Of a stretch of 35,858 nt of DNA, positions 1-8,127 are shown piece by piece. The notes under the pieces were generated by a model, which worked only from the letters and a program-made list of their open reading frames with translations, ran no database searches and was not told the DNA's origin. This DNA comes from Massilia sp. Root133 (GTDB lineage: Bacteria; Pseudomonadota; Gammaproteobacteria; Burkholderiales; Burkholderiaceae_D): assembly GCF_001426525.1 (NCBI RefSeq), contig NZ_LMEW01000019.1, forward strand, positions 1 through 35,858. Direction: 5' to 3'. The translations under genes and the position numbers were made by a program. How positions within the stretch are numbered: position 1 is the stretch's first letter; each line of letters opens with the position of its first letter.

Positions 1-99
1 TTGGCCGACTACATCCACTATTACAATCACGACCGAATCAAGCTCAAACTAAAAGGCCTGAGCCCTGTTCAGTACAGGGCCCAGGCCTTGGCTGCCTAG
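1..99 (+). CDS. IS3-family transposase, C-terminal fragment (OrfB/integrase-core end)
   Basis: The frame opening at base 1 codes for about 32 residues and ends at TAG 97-99. It contains the sequence [11 protein letters not shown], followed by [10 protein letters not shown] and a short tail. This is the conserved end of the DDE (rve) domain in IS3/IS150-type transposases, where a YN..R motif precedes a 'L.g.sPv.yR' motif. The DDE catalytic residues lie upstream of the window. The start is missing because the window cuts the gene; this is not evidence of a broken gene. Confidence 0.85.
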   Translation: MADYIHYYNHDRIKLKLKGLSPVQYRAQALAA

Positions 100-134
100 G
101 GAACTAAACCGTCCAACTTTATGGGGTCAGTTCA
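1..134 (+). mobile_element. Right end of an IS3-family insertion sequence (partial)
   Basis: The window opens inside an insertion sequence. A transposase tail (1-99) is followed by a candidate terminal inverted repeat at about 111-134, which ends in the ...TTCA-3' terminus usual for IS3-family ends. Read from the outside inwards it begins TGAACTGACCCCATAAAG, a familiar IS3-subgroup terminus. The other end and the target duplication lie outside the window. The element stops 17 bp short of the 3' end of the GNAT gene at 152, so that gene stays intact. Confidence 0.8.
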
Positions 135-151
135 CCTTCGGCAGCGCTTTT

Positions 152-598
152 TCATTCCGGCCGCTGTCGGTAGATCCCGGGCCGGTTGATGTGCCAGAAG
201 AGCTTCGGATTGTCGGGCGTCGTGAACCCGAGCTTCTCGTACAGCCAGGGCGCGCTCGTCGTCGCCAGCAGCAGCCGGCGGTAGCGTTCGACGCCGGGAT
301 ACGCCAGCATGCATTCGACGAGCCACCGCCCCAGTCCCTTGCCGCGATACGCCTCGATGACGAACACGTCCGCCATGTAGGCAAACGTCGCACGGTCGGT
401 GATGAAACGGGCGTAGCCGATCTGCCGGCCGTCGTCGTACAGGCCGAAGTTGAGGCTGTGCGCGATGGCGTTGCGTACCGTCGCCTCGTCGATGCCCGCG
501 GCCCAGGTGGTCCGGGTGAGGTTCTGGTGAATGACGTCGAGCTGCAGGAGGCTGTCGTCGGTCGAGACCAGGTAGGTGTCTTTAGTCCAGTTCAGCAT
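152..598 (-). CDS. GNAT-family N-acetyltransferase
   Basis: The 148-residue product starts at ATG 598 (MLNWTKDTYLVSTDD). A longer open frame upstream is rejected because its extra residues are arginine-rich, overlap the DUF1304 gene and resemble no GNAT N-terminus. The acetyl-CoA pyrophosphate loop is visible as the motif EAYRGKGLGRWLVE in the second half, preceded by the strand ATFAYMADVFVIE and followed by the C-terminal LYEKLGF motif. Such small single-domain cytoplasmic enzymes move an acetyl group from acetyl-CoA to an amine; the substrate cannot be read from sequence. It lies 16 bp downstream of the DUF1304 gene on the same strand, probably co-transcribed. Its stop is only 17 bp from the IS end. 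Confidence 0.85.
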   Translation of the reverse strand: MLNWTKDTYLVSTDDSLLQLDVIHQNLTRTTWAAGIDEATVRNAIAHSLNFGLYDDGRQIGYARFITDRATFAYMADVFVIEAYRGKGLGRWLVECMLAYPGVERYRRLLLATTSAPWLYEKLGFTTPDNPKLFWHINRPGIYRQRPE

Positions 599-614
599 CG
601 GCGTACGCTCCGCG

Positions 615-974
615 TCAGGCCGCCAGCCATGCGGCCAGCGCCAGCGCGGCCGGCACGGTCTGGACGAAGAGGATGCGGCGCGACACCGTCGCCGCACCCC
701 AGACGCCCGCGACGGCCACGCACACGAGCCCGAACACGGCGAATGCGCGCCCGATCGCCGGATTCGGGTGCAGCAGTCCCACCGCCAGGCTCGCCACCAG
801 GAAGCCGTTGTAGCAACCCTGGTTCGACATCAGCGGCGCGAGCGCGTCCACCCTGTCTTCCTTGATGCCGAACACCTTCCTGCCGCGCGTGCGGAACAGG
901 ACGGTCTCGATCAGCACGATGTAGACGTGGATGGCGATGACGATGGCGGTGAGGAGGGTGGCGATGAGCAGCAT
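615..974 (-). CDS. DUF1304 family small membrane protein
   Basis: The 119-residue protein begins at ATG 974 (MLLIATLLTAIVIAIHVYIVL). Four hydrophobic segments can be seen: near residues 1-24, 46-66, 72-92 and 98-118. The loop after the first segment (ETVLFRTRGRKVFGIKED) and the segment with NQGCYNGFLVASL are characteristic of DUF1304, a family of small inner-membrane proteins of unknown function. An open frame continues upstream to 1142, but it would add a soluble arginine-rich stretch overlapping the neighbouring gene, so the start before the first membrane segment is preferred. No clear Shine-Dalgarno sequence was seen. The GNAT gene follows after 16 bp. Confidence 0.82.
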   Translation of the reverse strand: MLLIATLLTAIVIAIHVYIVLIETVLFRTRGRKVFGIKEDRVDALAPLMSNQGCYNGFLVASLAVGLLHPNPAIGRAFAVFGLVCVAVAGVWGAATVSRRILFVQTVPAALALAAWLAA

Positions 975-1047
975 GCGTGTTCGGCAAGATGGTAATGCAA
1001 GTACTCTACCGCATCCGGAAGCGCTTGGGTTTCCAAACTGCATCTGC

Positions 1048-2079
1048 TCACTGTACGCGCCCCACCTGCGCGAACTTCGCAACCATGTCGGCGAACGTAA
1101 GCCGGGTATCGATCGTCTGGTACACGCGCATGGGCCGGCCATTGGGATTCGCGACGTACCGCCCGTCGTCCGCCAGGCGCGGTGTCGGGCGCACGACGTA
1201 GGCGCTCGACGCGCTGTCCGGTTCGAACGACGACTGCAACGCGGTGAGGGTCACGAGCGGGCTGTCGCCAAGGATGTAGGTTTCGCCCAGGCCGTCCTTC
1301 ATGAGGGCGGTTACACGTTCCAGCTGCCGGATCAGGAACGTCCCGAGCTTGCCCGCGTCGCGCAAGCCGGCGCCGAGTTCCGCGTGACTGACGATGAGCT
1401 GGCGGTACACGTTGCGCGGCACCTGCCAGATCTCGACATCGCTATGATTGAACACCCACTGGGCGGCCACCGTATCGATGGTGAGGTTGTATTCCGCGTC
1501 GTGGCGTGGCGGAACGCCCGGTAGCAGGTCGCCGTGCTCCATCCCGCCGATCCACACGAGCTTCAGGTTGCGGCTTATCCGCGGTGCCAGCATCAACGCC
1601 GTCGCGAGGTCTGTCAGGCCGGCGCCGGCGGCATAATAGAGCGGCAACTTCGTATTCGTACGCGTCGCTTCGGCGATGATGCCGCGGGCCGCCTCGGTCA
1701 TGTCCGGCAGCTCACCGTTCGACAACGCCGTGCCACGGCCCGCGATGACGGGCGGTTGTCCGGGCAGGCGCATCGTCGCATACAGCTCGCGCACCTTGGC
1801 AACGGCGTTCTCCGGTTGTCGCGTCGAGCCGTCGAGAAAGTCGCCCGTGTGGATGTGGGAACCGATCACGAAGGGAATCTCGACCGATGGCGAGGCCAGG
1901 TGGTGCGCCAGCTGGAACAGGCCGTCGGGATCGCCCGAGAAATCGTTGTCGACGATCACGCGCTGCCGCGGTACAGCGGTAAGCGCAGGGGCGGATCGGG
2001 CCCCCAGGAGTGCCGCAGCGGCCACGCCCGCACGCAGGATGGCCCGGCGGCGAAGGAACGGAACGGTGGTGGTATCCAC
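1048..2079 (-). CDS. Secreted nucleoside hydrolase-like protein (Tat signal)
   Basis: The product has 343 residues from a GTG start at 2079. The N-terminus carries a twin-arginine signal (FLRRRAILRAG followed by an alanine-rich h-region), so export through Tat is likely. Residues 44-53, DNDFSGDPDG, match the aspartate-rich metal-binding motif of inosine/uridine-type nucleoside hydrolases in a diverged form (classic DTDPGxDDA). A later AEYNLTIDTVAAQWVF segment matches the family's AE(F/Y)N...D..AA motif. Classic members cut the N-glycosidic bond of ribonucleosides; an exported diverged member may act on nucleosides or other glycosides outside the cytoplasm. The gene follows the GDSL hydrolase after 13 bp on the same strand, suggesting one transcript. 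Confidence 0.78.
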   Translation of the reverse strand: MDTTTVPFLRRRAILRAGVAAAALLGARSAPALTAVPRQRVIVDNDFSGDPDGLFQLAHHLASPSVEIPFVIGSHIHTGDFLDGSTRQPENAVAKVRELYATMRLPGQPPVIAGRGTALSNGELPDMTEAARGIIAEATRTNTKLPLYYAAGAGLTDLATALMLAPRISRNLKLVWIGGMEHGDLLPGVPPRHDAEYNLTIDTVAAQWVFNHSDVEIWQVPRNVYRQLIVSHAELGAGLRDAGKLGTFLIRQLERVTALMKDGLGETYILGDSPLVTLTALQSSFEPDSASSAYVVRPTPRLADDGRYVANPNGRPMRVYQTIDTRLTFADMVAKFAQVGRVQ

Positions 2080-2092
2080 GGGGCCCTGGTCC

Positions 2093-3385
2093 TCAGCGCA
2101 TCAGCTTGTCCAGCTCCGGCTGCATCGCGCGCTGCCAGATCTTGTAGCCTTCGGCATTCGGATGCAGCAGGTCCGGCATGATGTCCTTCGACAGCGTGCC
2201 GTCCGGCGCCAGGAACGCCTTGTTCATGTTCAGGAAGAACACGTGCTGGTTGTCGGCCAGCTTCGGCAGCATCGCGTTGACCTTCTCGTTGTTCACCCGT
2301 TGTCCGTCGTCCGGTTTCTCGCCGCGCGGGAAGATCGCCAGGAGCAGGAGCTTCGTCTTCGGCAGGCGCTTGCGGATCTCCGCGACGTCGCGCTTGATGC
2401 CGGCGAAGATCAGTTCCGGCGCCTCGGCGCGGTGGCCCGTATTGTTGGTGCCGATCATCAGCACGGTGACCTTCGGATCGATGCCGTCGATCTCGCCATG
2501 CTGGAGGCGCCACAGGACGTTTTCCGTGCGGTCGCCGCCATAGCCCAGGTCCAGCGGATTGTACTTGCCGTAGAACGCTTTGAAGAGCTCCGGCTGCTCT
2601 TTTTCCCAATGGTGCGTGATGGAGTCGCCGATGAAGACGAGGTCCGTGCGCTCGCCGGCGGCCTTGCGGCGCGCAATCTCGGCCAGTTTCTCTTCATGGC
2701 GCGGCATCCACCAGTCGATGGACCACGACTCGTTCAGCGGCTCCGGCGTCACGCTGGCCGTGCGGTAGTCGGGGCACGTCTGGTTCGGCTTGCCGGCCGG
2801 GTCGATGCGGATATTGGCGATCTCGACGTCGCCGGCGCCCGTGCCGTCCAGCGCGAACGGTTTCGTCACCGCGCTGAAGTCGTCGCCTTTGTGATGGAAG
2901 CACGACAGCGCGTAGCTCAGGTGCTGCCAGCCCTTGCCCTGGGCGGCGCGCGCGGGGATCACGTTGCCGACCTTGCGCTCGCAGTTGTTGCCGCAGTCCA
3001 TACGGACGCTCAGGCCGCCCTTCGCCAGCTCGTTCACCTTCAGGTCGAACGAGACCGTGCCCTTGGCCAGGTAGGGGCGCAGGTCGAGCGGTGCGCTCTC
3101 CACGCGCACGGTCGAGAACCACGCGTCCTTCCACGTCAGGCCGAGCGCGTCGCCGGCCGCATCCTTGCTGGTGCGGCGGGCTTCGACGACGGCGTTCTTC
3201 AGCTTCGGGTCGTCGTCCATGCGGCCGGCGTCGCCGTCCAGCGGCTTTTGCACGTCGAAGTCGCCGAACATGACTTTGGCGCCGGCGAGCGGCTGGCCGA
3301 CGTAGAGGGGCAGGGAGGCGGCTGCCGTCGCCGCGCTGGCGGCCAGGGCGGACAGGATCAGTACGGCGGAATGAGAAAGTTTCAT
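2093..3385 (-). CDS. Secreted SGNH/GDSL hydrolase with N-terminal carbohydrate-binding-like domain
   Basis: The 430-residue protein starts at ATG 3385, giving a signal peptide to about residue 23. Residues 30-200 look like a galactose-binding-like beta domain similar to the C-terminal domain of ExoP-type exoglucosidases (DLRPYLAKGTVSFDLKVNEL and VRMDCGNNCERKVG). Residues 235-430 form an SGNH hydrolase: block I FIGDSITHHW (Ser255), block II GYGGDRTENV (Gly283), block III GTNN (Asn314) and block V DLLHPNAEGY (Asp405, His408). Related enzymes are carbohydrate esterases or PAF-acetylhydrolase-like deacetylases. The domain pairing suggests removal of acyl groups from a polysaccharide outside the cytoplasm; this is inference. 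It is the first gene of a two-gene unit with the nucleoside hydrolase-like gene. Confidence 0.85.
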   Translation of the reverse strand: MKLSHSAVLILSALAASAATAAASLPLYVGQPLAGAKVMFGDFDVQKPLDGDAGRMDDDPKLKNAVVEARRTSKDAAGDALGLTWKDAWFSTVRVESAPLDLRPYLAKGTVSFDLKVNELAKGGLSVRMDCGNNCERKVGNVIPARAAQGKGWQHLSYALSCFHHKGDDFSAVTKPFALDGTGAGDVEIANIRIDPAGKPNQTCPDYRTASVTPEPLNESWSIDWWMPRHEEKLAEIARRKAAGERTDLVFIGDSITHHWEKEQPELFKAFYGKYNPLDLGYGGDRTENVLWRLQHGEIDGIDPKVTVLMIGTNNTGHRAEAPELIFAGIKRDVAEIRKRLPKTKLLLLAIFPRGEKPDDGQRVNNEKVNAMLPKLADNQHVFFLNMNKAFLAPDGTLSKDIMPDLLHPNAEGYKIWQRAMQPELDKLMR

Positions 3386-3425
3386 GGGCGTCTCTCGTTT
3401 TGTTGTTTGGTCGAACAAATTGGTC

Positions 3426-3453
3426 AAAAAAAAGCGCCCACGAGGAGCGCTTT
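3426..3453 (-). terminator. Rho-independent terminator of the parvulin gene ending at 3471
   Basis: On the minus strand the sequence AAAGCGC, a 9-nt loop, GCGCTTT and a run of T form a perfect 7-bp stem with a U-tract. It lies 18 bp past the stop of the parvulin gene and upstream of the GDSL gene. Confidence 0.85.
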
Positions 3454-3470
3454 GTTCAGGTGTGACCTGA

Positions 3471-4250
3471 TTACTGGATCTTGGCCTTCTTCATCAGCTC
3501 TTCACGGAACGCGGCCAGCTTGCGCTGCTGCAGCGATTCCGCGACCTGCTGCTTGACTTCTTCCAGCGGCGGGATCTTGGCGGCGCGGACGTCTTCCAGC
3601 TTGATCACGTGGTAGCCGTATTGCGTCTTGACCGGGGTCTCGGTGATCTGGCCTTTGTTCAGCGACGTCATGGCCTTCGAGAACTCAGGCACGAACGAGG
3701 CCGGGCTTGCCCAGTCCAGGTCGCCGCCGTTCGCTGCCGAGCCCGGGTCTTTCGACTGCTTGGCCAGGTCTTCGAACTTGGCGCCGCCCTTCAGCTTGGC
3801 GATGATCTGCTTGGCTTCGTCTTCCGTGCCGACCAGGATGTGACGGGCGTGGTATTCCTTGTCGCCCATCTGCGCCTTGTACTTGTCGTACTCGGCCTTG
3901 ATGTCGGCGTCCTTGACCGGGTTCTTCTTGATGTAGTCGGCCAGCATCGCATTGATGATGATGCTCTGGCGGGCGTTGTCGATTGCGTTCTTGACGTCCG
4001 GACGGGTGCCGACGCCTTGCTTGTCGGCTTCCTGGATCAGGACTTCGCGGCCGATCAGGTCCTTCTTGATTGCCTCGCGCAGTTGCGGGGAATCGGTTGC
4101 CTTGCCCTGGGCGACGACCTGCTTGACCACCTGGTCAACCTTGGCCGCGGGGATGGGCTTGCCATTGACGGTCGCAACGTTCTGCGCGAACGACGGCAGG
4201 GCTACCATCGCGGTCATGGCTAACAACAGGCGGGCTGGCTTCACAATCAT
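3471..4250 (-). CDS. Periplasmic parvulin-type peptidyl-prolyl isomerase (copy 1)
   Basis: The 259-residue protein has a signal peptide (residues 1 to about 22, ending LPSFA-QN) and a SurA/PrsA-like N-terminal helical region (residues 23-130). A parvulin PPIase domain follows at about 130-235, with YHARHILVGTEDEAK at its start, GGDLDWASPASFVPEFSKA in the middle and TQYGYHVIKLEDVR at its end. It should act on prolyl bonds of exported proteins as a chaperone/isomerase. The start has AGGAT seven bases upstream. It follows a close paralogue and ends in its own terminator. The two copies share most of the mature sequence, including PQLREAIKKDL against PQLRDAIKKDL, so they arose by tandem duplication. 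Confidence 0.9.
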   Translation of the reverse strand: MIVKPARLLLAMTAMVALPSFAQNVATVNGKPIPAAKVDQVVKQVVAQGKATDSPQLREAIKKDLIGREVLIQEADKQGVGTRPDVKNAIDNARQSIIINAMLADYIKKNPVKDADIKAEYDKYKAQMGDKEYHARHILVGTEDEAKQIIAKLKGGAKFEDLAKQSKDPGSAANGGDLDWASPASFVPEFSKAMTSLNKGQITETPVKTQYGYHVIKLEDVRAAKIPPLEEVKQQVAESLQQRKLAAFREELMKKAKIQ

Positions 4251-4316
4251 TTATTCGATCCTATCTAAAACCGGTGGTGGTGATCCGGTGGTCAACACGA
4301 AATGTCGCCGTGGCGA

Positions 4317-4344
4317 CGAAAACCGGCGGGCGAAGCCGCCGGCG
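4317..4344 (-). terminator. Probable terminator between the two parvulin genes
   Basis: On the minus strand CCGGCGG, a short GCGAAG-type loop and CCGCCGG form a GC-rich 7-bp stem followed by TTTTC. It lies just past the stop of copy 2 (4353). The U-tract is short, so readthrough into copy 1 is possible. Confidence 0.6.
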
Positions 4345-4352
4345 CTGCAATG

Positions 4353-5144
4353 TTACTGTACCTTTGCCTTCTTGACCATTTCCTCTTGATACGCGGCCAG
4401 CTTTTGCTGGGTCAGCGCTTCGGAGATCTGCGGCTTGACTTCGTCCAGCGTCGGCAGCTTGGCCGGACGGACGTCGTCCAGCTTGATCACGTGGTAGCCC
4501 ACCTGGGTCTTGACCGGGGTGTCGGTGATCGCGCCTTTCTGCAGGTTGGTGAAGCCCGCTGCGAATTCCGGCGGGAACGACGACGGGCTGGCCCAATCCA
4601 GGTCGCCGCCGTTGTTGGCGGTGCCGGTGTCTTTCGATCCCTTGGCGAGGTCTTCGAACTTGGCGCCGCCTTTCAGCTTGGCGATGGCTGCCTTCGCTTC
4701 GTCTTCGGTCGCGAACAGGATATGACGCACGTGGTATTCCTTGTCGCCGGTCTGCTTCGCGAAGCGGTCGTACTCGGCCTTCACTTCGGCGTCGGACACC
4801 GGGTGCTTCGTGATGTAGTCGCGCGCGAGGGCGTTGATCACGATGGTCTGGCGGGCGTTCTCCAATGCCGCCTTGACTTCAGGATTCTTGTCGTAGCCTT
4901 GCTTGATCGCTTCCTGCATCATCACTTCGCGCGAGATCAGGTCCTTCTTGATCGCGTCACGCAGTTGCGGGCTGTCGGTGCCCTGGCCTTGCGCCACGAC
5001 CTGCTTGACGATCGCGTCGGCGCGCGACGACGGAATGGCTTTGCCGTTCACCACGGCGAGGTTCTGTGCAAACGAAGGCGAGTACGCAAACGATGCGGCG
5101 ATAGCGATCAGGGCTAACAGCAGCCGTGCTGGCTTAAAAGTCAT
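4353..5144 (-). CDS. Periplasmic parvulin-type peptidyl-prolyl isomerase (copy 2)
   Basis: The 263-residue protein has a signal peptide (residues 1 to about 26, ending YSPSFA-QN), a helical N-terminal chaperone-like part, and a parvulin domain at about 135-240 (YHVRHILFATEDEAK, GGDLDWASPSSFPPEFAAG, TQVGYHVIKLDDVR). Its role should match copy 1: folding of exported proteins in the periplasm. A clear AGGAAAC Shine-Dalgarno precedes ATG 5144. It is downstream of the BolA-family gene after 113 bp. That gap holds no gene; any promoter in it is weak. Signal peptides and C-terminal tails differ more between the copies than the catalytic domain does. Confidence 0.9.
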   Translation of the reverse strand: MTFKPARLLLALIAIAASFAYSPSFAQNLAVVNGKAIPSSRADAIVKQVVAQGQGTDSPQLRDAIKKDLISREVMMQEAIKQGYDKNPEVKAALENARQTIVINALARDYITKHPVSDAEVKAEYDRFAKQTGDKEYHVRHILFATEDEAKAAIAKLKGGAKFEDLAKGSKDTGTANNGGDLDWASPSSFPPEFAAGFTNLQKGAITDTPVKTQVGYHVIKLDDVRPAKLPTLDEVKPQISEALTQQKLAAYQEEMVKKAKVQ

Positions 5145-5257
5145 TTTGTTTCCTGTGAGGGGGTTGCTTGGACGAAGATTTGATTAGTTTTTGTAGTGCG
5201 TAGCGGATTCTGGATCGACTTACTTACATCTCACTTAAGACTTCCGAAAAACACGCG

Positions 5258-5533
5258 TCACGACTGCTCCGAAGGCGCGACGGCGGTAATCGCCAGGGCA
5301 TGTATGTCGGTGTGCATCATACCTTGCACGGCATCATATACCAGTCGATGTCGCATGACCAGTCTCAGTCCCTCGAAGCGTTCGGAAACGATTTTCACTC
5401 GGTAATGCCCCCCGCCGGAGGCCGCGCCGGGGTGCCCTGCGTGCAGGTGCGAATCGTCGCCGACCTCCAGTACGGACGGGCTCAATGCGGCGTCGAGCGA
5501 CTGCCGGATGCGTTCCACGCGGTCATCCATCAT
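5258..5533 (-). CDS. BolA-family protein
   Basis: The 91-residue protein has the full BolA fold signature: GGGHYRVKIVSERFEGL, then RHRLVYDAV, and the C-terminal MHTDIHALAITAVAP. BolA proteins partner with monothiol glutaredoxins to handle Fe-S clusters, and some regulate cell shape or transcription. The ATG at 5533 overlaps the TGA of yciB in an ATGA arrangement, so the two are translationally coupled. ATG 5530 directly after is an equally good start and would give 90 residues. The length is closer to the IbaG/BolA-like class than to 105-residue E. coli BolA, so the subfamily is left open. Confidence 0.88.
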   Translation of the reverse strand: MMDDRVERIRQSLDAALSPSVLEVGDDSHLHAGHPGAASGGGHYRVKIVSERFEGLRLVMRHRLVYDAVQGMMHTDIHALAITAVAPSEQS

Positions 5534-6183
5534 GCGTCTCCCTTGCCCTGCGGCTGTTCATGTTCTTCGATGTACTTCGACAGCATCAGGGTCTGGATGA
5601 CGATGAACGCGAAGAAGATGCCCGTGATGCCGAACAGCTTGAAGTTCACCCACGCGCCCGTGTTGCCCTTGAAGACGATGAAGGCCATCACCAGGTTCAG
5701 CACGCCGATGGCGGCGAAGAACCCCATCCATGCATAGCCGACCTTGGCCCAGACGGCGTCCGGCAGGCGGATCTGCGCTTCCATTACCTTGCGCATCAGG
5801 TTGTTGCGGAAGCCGACCTGCGCGACGAACAGCGCCAGCGCGAAGGCCCAGTACAGGATCGTCGGCTTCCACTTGATGAAGTCCGGATCGTGGAAATAAA
5901 TGGTCGCGCCGCCCGTCACGACGATGACGCCGAGCGACAACCACAGCATGCCGTCCACCTTGCGGCCGCGCGCCAGCAGGTACAGGATCTGCAGGATGGT
6001 CGCGATGATGCCGACCGCGGAGGCGAGGATGATCGGCGACTGGTCGGGCGTGACGCTGCCGCCGGAGATCAGGGCGCCCATGTACTGCTGGACGAGCGCA
6101 TGCGCCGCGTCCTGGTGGCCATCCGCGACCTTATAGACGAGGAAGAAGAGGATGACCGGGAACAGGTCGAACAGGAATTTCAT
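5530..6183 (-). CDS. yciB: Inner-membrane-spanning protein YciB (septation protein A family)
   Basis: The 217-residue protein begins MKFLFDLFPVILFFLVYKVAD, the standard start of YciB/IspZ proteins, and contains several hydrophobic segments, among them LASAVGIIATILQILYLLARG, the LGVIVVTGGATIYFHD region, a central FALALFVAQVGF segment and two C-terminal helices. The family motif FHDPDFIKWKPTILYW is present. YciB proteins sit in the inner membrane and affect envelope integrity and cell division; their exact activity is unsettled. It is translationally coupled to the BolA-family gene and lies 18 bp after msrB. Its length is slightly above the roughly 180 residues of E. coli YciB because of a longer loop around residues 30-55. 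Confidence 0.92.
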   Translation of the reverse strand: MKFLFDLFPVILFFLVYKVADGHQDAAHALVQQYMGALISGGSVTPDQSPIILASAVGIIATILQILYLLARGRKVDGMLWLSLGVIVVTGGATIYFHDPDFIKWKPTILYWAFALALFVAQVGFRNNLMRKVMEAQIRLPDAVWAKVGYAWMGFFAAIGVLNLVMAFIVFKGNTGAWVNFKLFGITGIFFAFIVIQTLMLSKYIEEHEQPQGKGDA

Positions 6184-6201
6184 CGGTACGTTGCCCCTGG
6201 T

Positions 6202-6597
6202 TCAGATCGGCTCGAAGCGGAGCGCGGCCGAGTTGATGCAATAGCGCAGGCCGGTCGGCGGCGGGCCGTCCGGGAATACGTGGCCCAGGTGGGCATCGCA
6301 GACGGCGCAGATGATTTCCGTGCGCACCATGCCATGAGTCCTGTCGACCTTCTCGATCACGTTGTCCGGATCGAGGGCCTTGAAATAGCTGGGCCAGCCG
6401 CAGCCGGATTCGAATTTCGCGTCCGATTCGAACAGCGGCGTGTCGCAGCACACGCAGTGGTAGATGCCGTGCTCATGGTGGTCCCAGTACTTGCCCGTGA
6501 ACGCGCGCTCGGTCGCCGCGTGGCGGGTGACCTGGTATTCCATCGGGTCCAGCTGGGTGCGCCATTCGGCGTCGGTTTTCGTCACTTTGTCGGTCAT
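6202..6597 (-). CDS. msrB: Peptide-methionine (R)-S-oxide reductase MsrB
   Basis: The 131-residue protein has all MsrB hallmarks. There are two zinc-binding CxxC pairs ([11 protein letters not shown] and [14 protein letters not shown]), the GCGWPSYF substrate motif, and the resolving/catalytic region [13 protein letters not shown] with the nucleophilic cysteine. It reduces the R epimer of methionine sulfoxide in proteins, using thioredoxin. There is no signal peptide, so it is cytoplasmic. A GAGGGATC Shine-Dalgarno sits right before ATG 6597. selO ends 21 bp upstream, which links two proteins of oxidative-stress defence in one probable transcript. Confidence 0.95.
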   Translation of the reverse strand: MTDKVTKTDAEWRTQLDPMEYQVTRHAATERAFTGKYWDHHEHGIYHCVCCDTPLFESDAKFESGCGWPSYFKALDPDNVIEKVDRTHGMVRTEIICAVCDAHLGHVFPDGPPPTGLRYCINSAALRFEPI

Positions 6598-6618
6598 GAT
6601 CCCTCGTTTTTCATCGTT

Positions 6619-8091
6619 TCAGGAAGAGCAGCTCACCTCGAGGTGCGATGCCCAGTCCGGCGGCAGTGCCGCGTAGGCGTCGTTCCCGGGCTGTACGTCG
6701 AACGGACGCTCGAGCACACCGAGCAGCCTGCGCACTTCGTCAAAGTCGCCATTCTGCGCCTTTTCGATGGCCACCTGGGCCAGGTAGTTGCGCAGTACGT
6801 ATTTGGGGTTGACGGCGTGCATCGCAAGCCGGCGCTCGGCGTCGACACTGTCCTCCTGGCGCAGCCGCGCGCGGTACCCGGCGGCCCACGCGTCGAACGC
6901 GGGGCGGTCGAGGAACAGGTCGCGCAGCGGCGCATCCGCTTCGGGTTCTTCCAGCCGCAGGTCGCCCAAGCGGCGGAAGAACAGTGTGAAGTCGACGTGG
7001 TTCGCCTGCATGAGCTTGAACATGTCGTCGGCCAGCGCGCGGTCGTTCTCTTGCGTCGACTTGAGCCCGAGCTTGGCGTGCAGCAGTTGATCGAACTTTT
7101 CGCCGTAGGCGTCGACGTACACGTCCAGGGCGGCCTGCGCCGCTTCCTGGTCCTCGATCAGCGGCAGCAGCGCGTTGGCCAGCGCATAGCAGTTCCAGTG
7201 GCCGACGGGCACCTGGTTCGCGTACGAATAGCGCCCGCCCTGGTCCGTGTGGTTGCAGATGTGGTCGACGTCGAACGCTTCCATGAAGCCGAACGGGCCG
7301 TAGTCCAGCGTGAGCCCCAGGATCGACATATTGTCCGTGTTCATCACGCCATGCATGAAGCCGACGGATTGCCAGTGCGCGATCATCCGCGCCGTGCGGC
7401 GCGTGACTTCCTCGAGCAGGGCGAGATAGGGATTGGGGGCGCCGGCCAGGTCTGGATAGAACGTCTTGATGACGTAGTCGGCCAGGGTGCGCAGTTCTTC
7501 CGGCTTGTCGCGGTAGCGCCAGTGCTCGAAGGAACCGAAGCGCACGAACGACGGCGCCATGCGGGTGACGACGGCGGCCGTCTCCATCGTTTCGCGGATC
7601 ACGCTCTTGTTCGAACCCGTCACCATCAGCGCGCGGGTCGTCGGAATGCCGAGGGCGGCCATCGCCTCCGAGCACAGGAATTCGCGGATCGACGAGCGCA
7701 GCACGGCGCGGCCGTCGCCCATGCGCGAGTACGGCGTCATGCCCGCGCCCTTCAGCTGGAGTTCCATGCGGCCCTCGGGACCGTCGATGTCGCCCAGCAG
7801 GATCGCGCGGCCGTCGCCCAGCTGGCCGGCCCAGTGGCCGAACTGGTGGCCGGAATAGACGGCGGCCAGCGGCTGCGAGCGGGGCGGGACGTGGTTGCCC
7901 GTGAAGACGGCGACGATATCCTCGTGCGCGAGGTCGGCGGCGTCGAGCCCGACAAGCCGCGCAGCCGGCGCGCTGGCCGCGACGAAGTAGGGCGCGGGCA
8001 GGGGCGTCGGCATCAGGCGCGTATAAAACGCGGGCGGCAGTTCGGCAAAGGCATTGTCGAATGGCAGATCGTCGGCGGTGCGGGTGCTGAT
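6619..8091 (-). CDS. selO: SelO-type protein adenylyltransferase (pseudokinase fold), non-canonical start
   Basis: SelO moves AMP from ATP to Ser/Thr/Tyr of target proteins and has been linked to redox homeostasis. Visible motifs include [48 protein letters not shown], the metal-binding loop [20 protein letters not shown], and the C-terminal EVSCSS, where Cys replaces the selenocysteine of animal SelO. The first ATG (8013) would cut off the conserved [17 protein letters not shown] segment and has no Shine-Dalgarno. The frame stays open upstream to a TAA near 8132 but contains no ATG, GTG or TTG there. An ATC at 8089-8091, with GAGGA six bases upstream, is the best-placed start and gives 490 residues (E. 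coli 478). The start remains uncertain. Confidence 0.85.
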   Translation of the reverse strand: MSTRTADDLPFDNAFAELPPAFYTRLMPTPLPAPYFVAASAPAARLVGLDAADLAHEDIVAVFTGNHVPPRSQPLAAVYSGHQFGHWAGQLGDGRAILLGDIDGPEGRMELQLKGAGMTPYSRMGDGRAVLRSSIREFLCSEAMAALGIPTTRALMVTGSNKSVIRETMETAAVVTRMAPSFVRFGSFEHWRYRDKPEELRTLADYVIKTFYPDLAGAPNPYLALLEEVTRRTARMIAHWQSVGFMHGVMNTDNMSILGLTLDYGPFGFMEAFDVDHICNHTDQGGRYSYANQVPVGHWNCYALANALLPLIEDQEAAQAALDVYVDAYGEKFDQLLHAKLGLKSTQENDRALADDMFKLMQANHVDFTLFFRRLGDLRLEEPEADAPLRDLFLDRPAFDAWAAGYRARLRQEDSVDAERRLAMHAVNPKYVLRNYLAQVAIEKAQNGDFDEVRRLLGVLERPFDVQPGNDAYAALPPDWASHLEVSCSS

Positions 8092-8127
8092 AACGCTTCC
8101 TCGGGTTGATTGGTTCTTCGTGCGCGG

